Shown here piece by piece: positions 60,518-64,000 of a stretch of 64,000 nucleotides of DNA (positions are counted from its first letter, which is position 1; the number at the start of each line of letters is the position of its first letter). Position numbers and translations under genes: made by a program. The notes under the pieces were generated by a model. It was not told the DNA's origin. It ran no database searches and saw only the letters and a list, made by a program, of their open reading frames with translations. The stretch is from JAKQDH01 sp029558835 (GTDB taxonomy: Bacteria > Planctomycetota > Phycisphaerae > UBA1845), in NCBI GenBank assembly GCA_035356615.1, contig DAOQSN010000028.1, forward strand, positions 1 through 64,000, written 5' to 3'.

Positions 60518-60887
60518 CGGCGAAGCCTCCCGCAAGGCACTCCTCGTCGTGGAGGTGCTCACACGCCTCCGCTGGCAATGCCCGGTCCTTGGAGTCCATG
60601 CTTACCAACCCGCACGACGCAGAGCCCCTGCGCCGCAAGCTGCTGGGATGGGCATCATCTTGCGAACGGTGGGGAGTGACAAGGGGGTTGCACAAGGCGG
60701 CGAGGCTCGTCTTCGGGTGTGGCCGGGGCGGAGACGGACGGCATACGCAACGGGATGCTTGGGCGCACAAGGGCCCGCCGGTCCCGTGGGTCCGGGATGC
60801 GTGCTGAGGATGAACCAGCACGTTCACCCGCGACGGTGGCCGCGGGTGAACATGGCAATGTGCAGCGCGGGCGTTCGTCTGCGCCTT
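60518..60887. other. Intergenic region with partial family B hairpin
   Basis: This gap of about 370 bases has only low-complexity open frames. The sole structure is the TTCACCCGCG...CGCGGGTGAA hairpin at 60829-60853. A promoter for the minus-strand hydrolase should be near 60530-60600 but I cannot point to one. Confidence 0.45.
60829..60853. repeat. Partial family B hairpin
   Basis: TTCACCCGCGACGG, TGG and CCGCGGGTGAA form a stem of about nine pairs and match the left hairpin of the MITE-like family (copies 1 to 3). The rest of the unit is missing. Confidence 0.5.
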
Positions 60888-61844
60888 TCACGCCGCCTCA
60901 GGCCGGGCCCTCTGGCGCCGGATGACCAGCACGGCGCCCAGACCGATCAGGCACACCGCGAGACCGCCCAAGCCCCAGTAGTCGGTGGCGGGCACCGTCC
61001 CCGGCGGCGGCTCGATCCAGACGACGTCCCACTGGCTGTCCGAGGCGTCGAACGCGTAGTACCAATAGGTCGTGTTGGCCGAGCCTTGTACCGCGAAGCT
61101 CGACTGATACTGCACCTGTTCGGTAAGCCCCATGCCGGTGGTCTCCCACCGCACGCCGCCGTTGGGCATCGGTGCTCCATACGGGTCGGTGTACACGAAC
61201 GAGTACTGCCAGGTGCCGGTCTGCGGCGGGGCGGTGAACGTCGGCGTCACTGACGGGTTCACCATCACGTTGGTCGGGAACGCGATCACGGCGGTGTAGC
61301 GGAACGACCCTCCCGGCGGACCCCACCAGCCGTCGTAGTCCCAGGTGCTGCCGTCGAAGTCAATGTGCGAGCAATTGGCCGCGCTGCTCACTGATACGGA
61401 GTGTACGCCGGCCTGGTTGGAGCTGATCTTGACCACCTCCCAATCGGGCTGCGGGGTCAAGGTGACGTGAGCGACCAGACGCGTGGGGGGCGTGAGGTTC
61501 TCCGACCAGTAGTTGATGAGGCTGGTGCTGCTGCCGCCGTCGTAGTAGCCCCAGGCGCCGCTGGCGTACAAGGAAACCGTGGTCGCACCGGTCAAAGTCA
61601 GGGTGTAGCTCTTCCGGTTGGTCGACATGTGGGCATTCGTGGTTGCAAACCAGATGTCGCCCCCGCCGACGCCGAAGTTGAAGTTGACGTTGCCTACCAC
61701 TACCTGCCAGGGGGAGTTCGGCGGGGCGGTCGTCCCCGGGTTGGCGGTGGAGTAGTAATCGGCTGCCCAGACAGCAGGACTGCAGGTCAGCAGGACACCG
61801 ATCCACACGAGCGAGAGAACGGGTTTGGATGGTCGCGCACGCAT
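60888..61844 (-). CDS. Exported protein with YWGLG-type C-terminal sorting tail
   Basis: This 318-residue protein has a signal peptide (LSLVWIGVLLTCSPAVWA). A beta-rich body follows with YYSTANPGTTAPPNSPWQVV, WYYAFDASDSQW and WGPPGGSFRYTAVIAFPTN. It ends in VPATDYWGLG, a membrane helix (LAVCLIGLGAVLVI) and RRQRARPEAA. This three-part tail is the layout of PEP-CTERM/IPTL-CTERM sorting signals, with YWGLG in place of the usual motif. The start ATG has GGAGGT six bases upstream. It is a paralog of the next gene, 99 bases away, with many identical segments. Confidence 0.82.
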   Translation of the reverse strand: MRARPSKPVLSLVWIGVLLTCSPAVWAADYYSTANPGTTAPPNSPWQVVVGNVNFNFGVGGGDIWFATTNAHMSTNRKSYTLTLTGATTVSLYASGAWGYYDGGSSTSLINYWSENLTPPTRLVAHVTLTPQPDWEVVKISSNQAGVHSVSVSSAANCSHIDFDGSTWDYDGWWGPPGGSFRYTAVIAFPTNVMVNPSVTPTFTAPPQTGTWQYSFVYTDPYGAPMPNGGVRWETTGMGLTEQVQYQSSFAVQGSANTTYWYYAFDASDSQWDVVWIEPPPGTVPATDYWGLGGLAVCLIGLGAVLVIRRQRARPEAA

Positions 61845-61943
61845 ACGTGTACCTCCATGGTAGTAAGGGCGGCACGACGTGGCTCCCCCTCCTGCGGGAG
61901 TGCGTTCCCGTAGGAGGCGAGCCGCTGCACCGCCGGTGGTCAC

Positions 61944-62906
61944 TCAGGCCGCCCGTGTCACTTCACTGGCGGTCCTGTGGCGACGAATGACCAGCACAGC
62001 GCCAAGCCCGATCAGGCACACGGCCAGGATGCCCAGGCCCCAGTAGCCGGCGGCCGGGACCGCCCCGGGCGGCGGCTCGATCCGGACCATGTCCCATTGG
62101 CTGTCGGTCGCGTCGTACGCATAGTACAAGTACGTGGTCTCGGCGGAGCCCTGCACGGCCAAGCTCGACTGGTATTGGACCTGCTCGCTGAGCCCGGCAC
62201 CCGCGGTTTCCCACCGCACGCCGCCGTAGGGCATCGGTGCGCCGGACGGATCCGTGTACACGAACGAGAACTGCCAGGTGCCGGTCTCCGGCGGGGCGAT
62301 AAGCGTCGGAATCACCGAAGTATCCACCGCTACGTTGGTGGGGAAGGCGATCACGACGGGGTAGTGGAACCCTGCTCCCGGCGGGCCCCACCAGCCCTCG
62401 GAGTCCCAGGTACTGCCGCTGAAGTCCATGTCCGAACAGAAGGACGCTGCGCTCACGGAAACGGAGTGCACGCCCGCTTGATCCGAGCTGATCTTGACCA
62501 CCTCCCAATCGGGTTGCGGCGTCAAGGTGACGTAGGCGATCAACCGCTCGGGGTTATTCTCGTGCGCTCCTGAGTAGGCTGCTTCGCTCTGGCTGCTACC
62601 GTTGTCGTAGTAACCCCAGGCGCCCGAAACGGACAGCGACTGGGTGTTCCCGGTCAGGGTCAGCGTGTAGCTCTTCTGGTTCGTGGAAACGTACCGGTTG
62701 GTCGTAGCGAACCAGATGCTGCCCCCACCCGCAGGAAAGCTGAAGTTCACGTTGCCCGCCACCAGGACCCAGTGCCCGCCCGGCGGCTTCGTCGTGCCCG
62801 GATCGGCCAGGGCATAGTAGTCCAACGCCCAGGCTCCGGGGCATATCACGAGGGCGGCGCCGATTGCCGTCAGCGCCAGGATCGCCTTGGAGAGTCTCGT
62901 GTGCAT
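61944..62906 (-). CDS. Exported paralog with YWGLG-type C-terminal sorting tail
   Basis: This 320-residue protein is clearly homologous to the neighbouring 318-residue one. Shared segments include LTPQPDWEVVKIS, then QAGVHSVSVS, GGVRWET and EQVQYQSS, and the tail VPAAGYWGLG with CLIGLGAVLVIRRHR. The signal peptide is LALTAIGAALVICPGAWA. ATG has AAGGAGG upstream. The two genes form a tandem duplication, likely co-transcribed on the minus strand. The sorting enzyme (an exosortase-like protein) is not in the window. Function is unknown. Confidence 0.84.
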   Translation of the reverse strand: MHTRLSKAILALTAIGAALVICPGAWALDYYALADPGTTKPPGGHWVLVAGNVNFSFPAGGGSIWFATTNRYVSTNQKSYTLTLTGNTQSLSVSGAWGYYDNGSSQSEAAYSGAHENNPERLIAYVTLTPQPDWEVVKISSDQAGVHSVSVSAASFCSDMDFSGSTWDSEGWWGPPGAGFHYPVVIAFPTNVAVDTSVIPTLIAPPETGTWQFSFVYTDPSGAPMPYGGVRWETAGAGLSEQVQYQSSLAVQGSAETTYLYYAYDATDSQWDMVRIEPPPGAVPAAGYWGLGILAVCLIGLGAVLVIRRHRTASEVTRAA

Positions 62907-63549
62907 GCTCGTCCTCCTTCGTTGAGATTTGCGTGTTCGACATGAGTCCGTATCGTTCCCCGCGCGCGGACACCATCGTCATGCGTCAACAGGGTCGCCT
63001 TTACTTCGGGCTTCGTGTCGCAGTCCGCGGGGGAGATGCTTGCCGTTGCGGCTTGCCTGGGCATTGCCGAGGGGGCGGGCCAGGGGTGTGTCCGACCCGT
63101 CGACTCCGCCGGCACCGAGCCTTTCTGAACGGGCGCCCGCGCAACGGTCGGCCGGCGCTGCGTCAATCCGATACGCTGCCCCTCGCCGACTGACGGGGAC
63201 AGGGCGCCACCTTCGCAAAGCCCAATGACATGGCGTCATCGAAACGACCGTCCCATAGTGTACCACAGTGGTGTGCCTGAGGCAAGGCGCCGGTGTTGCG
63301 GCCGGCTTCGGCCGTACGCCAGTTGACCGCGATACGGTCCGGGTCACGAGTGTTACACAGTGGCACTTCTCGGGCGTCTCCCCACGGCTGCCGGCGGACG
63401 GGGCTTCTTATCGGCCGGGGGATTGCGGCGGGGCCCGCGTGCGGCGGTCGCAAAACGTATAGTTGACTTTGGGTAAGCTGGCGGACGGCAATCTGGCGGG
63501 GATCAGGTTGTCGCCGGTCGGGCCGGCCTAATGCGCGGGGGACTATGGG
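62907..63549. other. Intergenic region between divergent genes
   Basis: About 640 bases precede the right-end genes. No gene is supported. A TGGCAC at 63361 followed by GC at sigma-54 spacing is noted but the -12 box is poor, and a TTGACT near 63462 lacks a -10 partner. The inverted-like TACCACAGTGGTGTG stretch at 63261 contains the palindrome CCACAGTGG. Confidence 0.4.
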
Positions 63550-63867
63550 ATGAGCGTGGTCAGTGCCGATCTGCTGCCGCCGCCACTACCCCCGCCGGAG
63601 GCCTCGATCGCGGAAGCCTTCGCCACGGTCGATGCCCGCATGGGTGCGTGGTCCCATGCCGTGCAGGAGGCAGTCGCCGTACTGGCGGCGCGTGAGGAGC
63701 GCCAGGCGGAGTACGCTCGCCGGGTTATCGGCTACGCGGCGGCGTTGCGCGGCGTGCTGGACCGGATGAGGACGCGAATGAGCGAGGCGCGCTCGGCACC
63801 GCAGCGTGCGGAGCGTTGCCCCGACGATCACGATGGCGAATCGAGAGCGCTGAACGACGCGCGGTGA
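63550..63867 (+). CDS. Small hypothetical protein
   Basis: This 105-residue soluble protein of unknown function has a Pro-rich start (LLPPPLPPPEASIAEAFATV) and a helical middle (SHAVQEAVAVLAAREERQAE). A basic patch (RGVLDRMRTRMSE) precedes the acidic tail. ATG lies behind GGGG. It is followed after 24 bases by another short reading frame at the edge, so the two may form an operon. Confidence 0.5.
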   Translation: MSVVSADLLPPPLPPPEASIAEAFATVDARMGAWSHAVQEAVAVLAAREERQAEYARRVIGYAAALRGVLDRMRTRMSEARSAPQRAERCPDDHDGESRALNDAR

Positions 63868-63891
63868 CGTACGCGAGAAGAAGGGCAGGCG

Positions 63892-64000
63892 ATGCACCGG
63901 CAGGCCAAACCAACGGTGAGCGCGGGGACGCAGGACGCTGAGGTCGGCGCGGCGGGGCTGCAAGCCCTCGGGCGGGACGTCATCGCTGCGCTCCAGACCG
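63892..64000 (+). CDS. Hypothetical protein, N-terminal part, cut by the right edge
   Basis: An open frame starts with ATG 63892 behind an AGAAGGGCAGGCG stretch and remains open to the edge, reading MHRQAKPTVSAGTQDAEVG and on. Too little is present to assign a family. It follows the 63550 gene by 24 bases on the same strand. Confidence 0.45.
   Translation, partial: MHRQAKPTVSAGTQDAEVGAAGLQALGRDVIAALQT

Noticed and set aside
63361..63375. Sigma-54 promoter (TGGCAC with GC at correct spacing)
   Set aside because: The -12 box reads GGGC instead of TTGC and the next gene starts about 175 bases away.

Overview
The window is GC-rich bacterial DNA, mostly about 70% G+C by eye. Several traits point to a planctomycete-like organism, probably near Phycisphaerae: large secreted proteins with Cys-rich or HYR-like repeats, YWGLG-type C-terminal sorting tails, many dispersed palindromic repeats, an isolated 5S rRNA gene, an LPYGRGS-type coding repeat and a CdaA/YbbR pair. 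The taxonomic call is inference from gene content, because no 16S gene is present.

Layout. Positions 1-9.4 kb lie on the minus strand: a transposase remnant, a small Cys/His-cluster protein, a 1469-residue secreted IgGFc-binding/HYR-type protein, a radical SAM enzyme of the AmmeMemoRadiSam type with a Tat-like leader, and an unrecognised exported protein. From 10.05 to 42.8 kb on the plus strand is one large flagellar cluster. It begins with a sigma-70-family factor followed by a strong terminator. Next come a membrane-anchored TPR protein, a FlgN-like chaperone, an FlgS/FlgR-like kinase-regulator pair, then flgB flgC fliE fliF fliG fliH fliI fliJ, a MotE-like gene, fliK flgD flgE flbD motA motB fliL fliN fliO fliP fliQ fliR flhB flhA flhF flhG, a small membrane protein and fliA. 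fliM is missing from its usual place between fliL and fliN. There the DNA holds a MITE-like repeat, and FliN carries two FliM-style IDALL motifs at its N-terminus.

From 43 to 64 kb the DNA is accessory. It includes a small acidic protein gene with a broken partial duplicate and a visibly lower-GC island encoding an OLD-like ATPase/TOPRIM protein plus a polytopic membrane protein. An RbfA-like/RtcB pair follows, with a truncated 3' copy of rtcB 5 kb downstream, and between the two copies lies a 1163-residue lipoprotein combining an alpha/beta-hydrolase and a beta-helix. Then come a zinc-ribbon protein, diadenylate cyclase CdaA and a YbbR/CdaR-like partner, a solitary 5S rRNA gene with its own promoter and a bidirectional terminator, a lipoprotein hydrolase and two tandem paralogous exported proteins with sorting tails.

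The most distinctive feature of the window is its intergenic repeat content. It holds a roughly 30-bp GGCATGGC palindrome family, a 87-99 bp MITE-like family with terminal inverted repeats, and a large multi-hairpin element of 280-420 bp. There are also word-like tandem repeats between flhB and flhA, and several smaller palindromes. These repeats create false N-terminal extensions in several open frames, so starts were chosen downstream of them using ribosome-binding sites.
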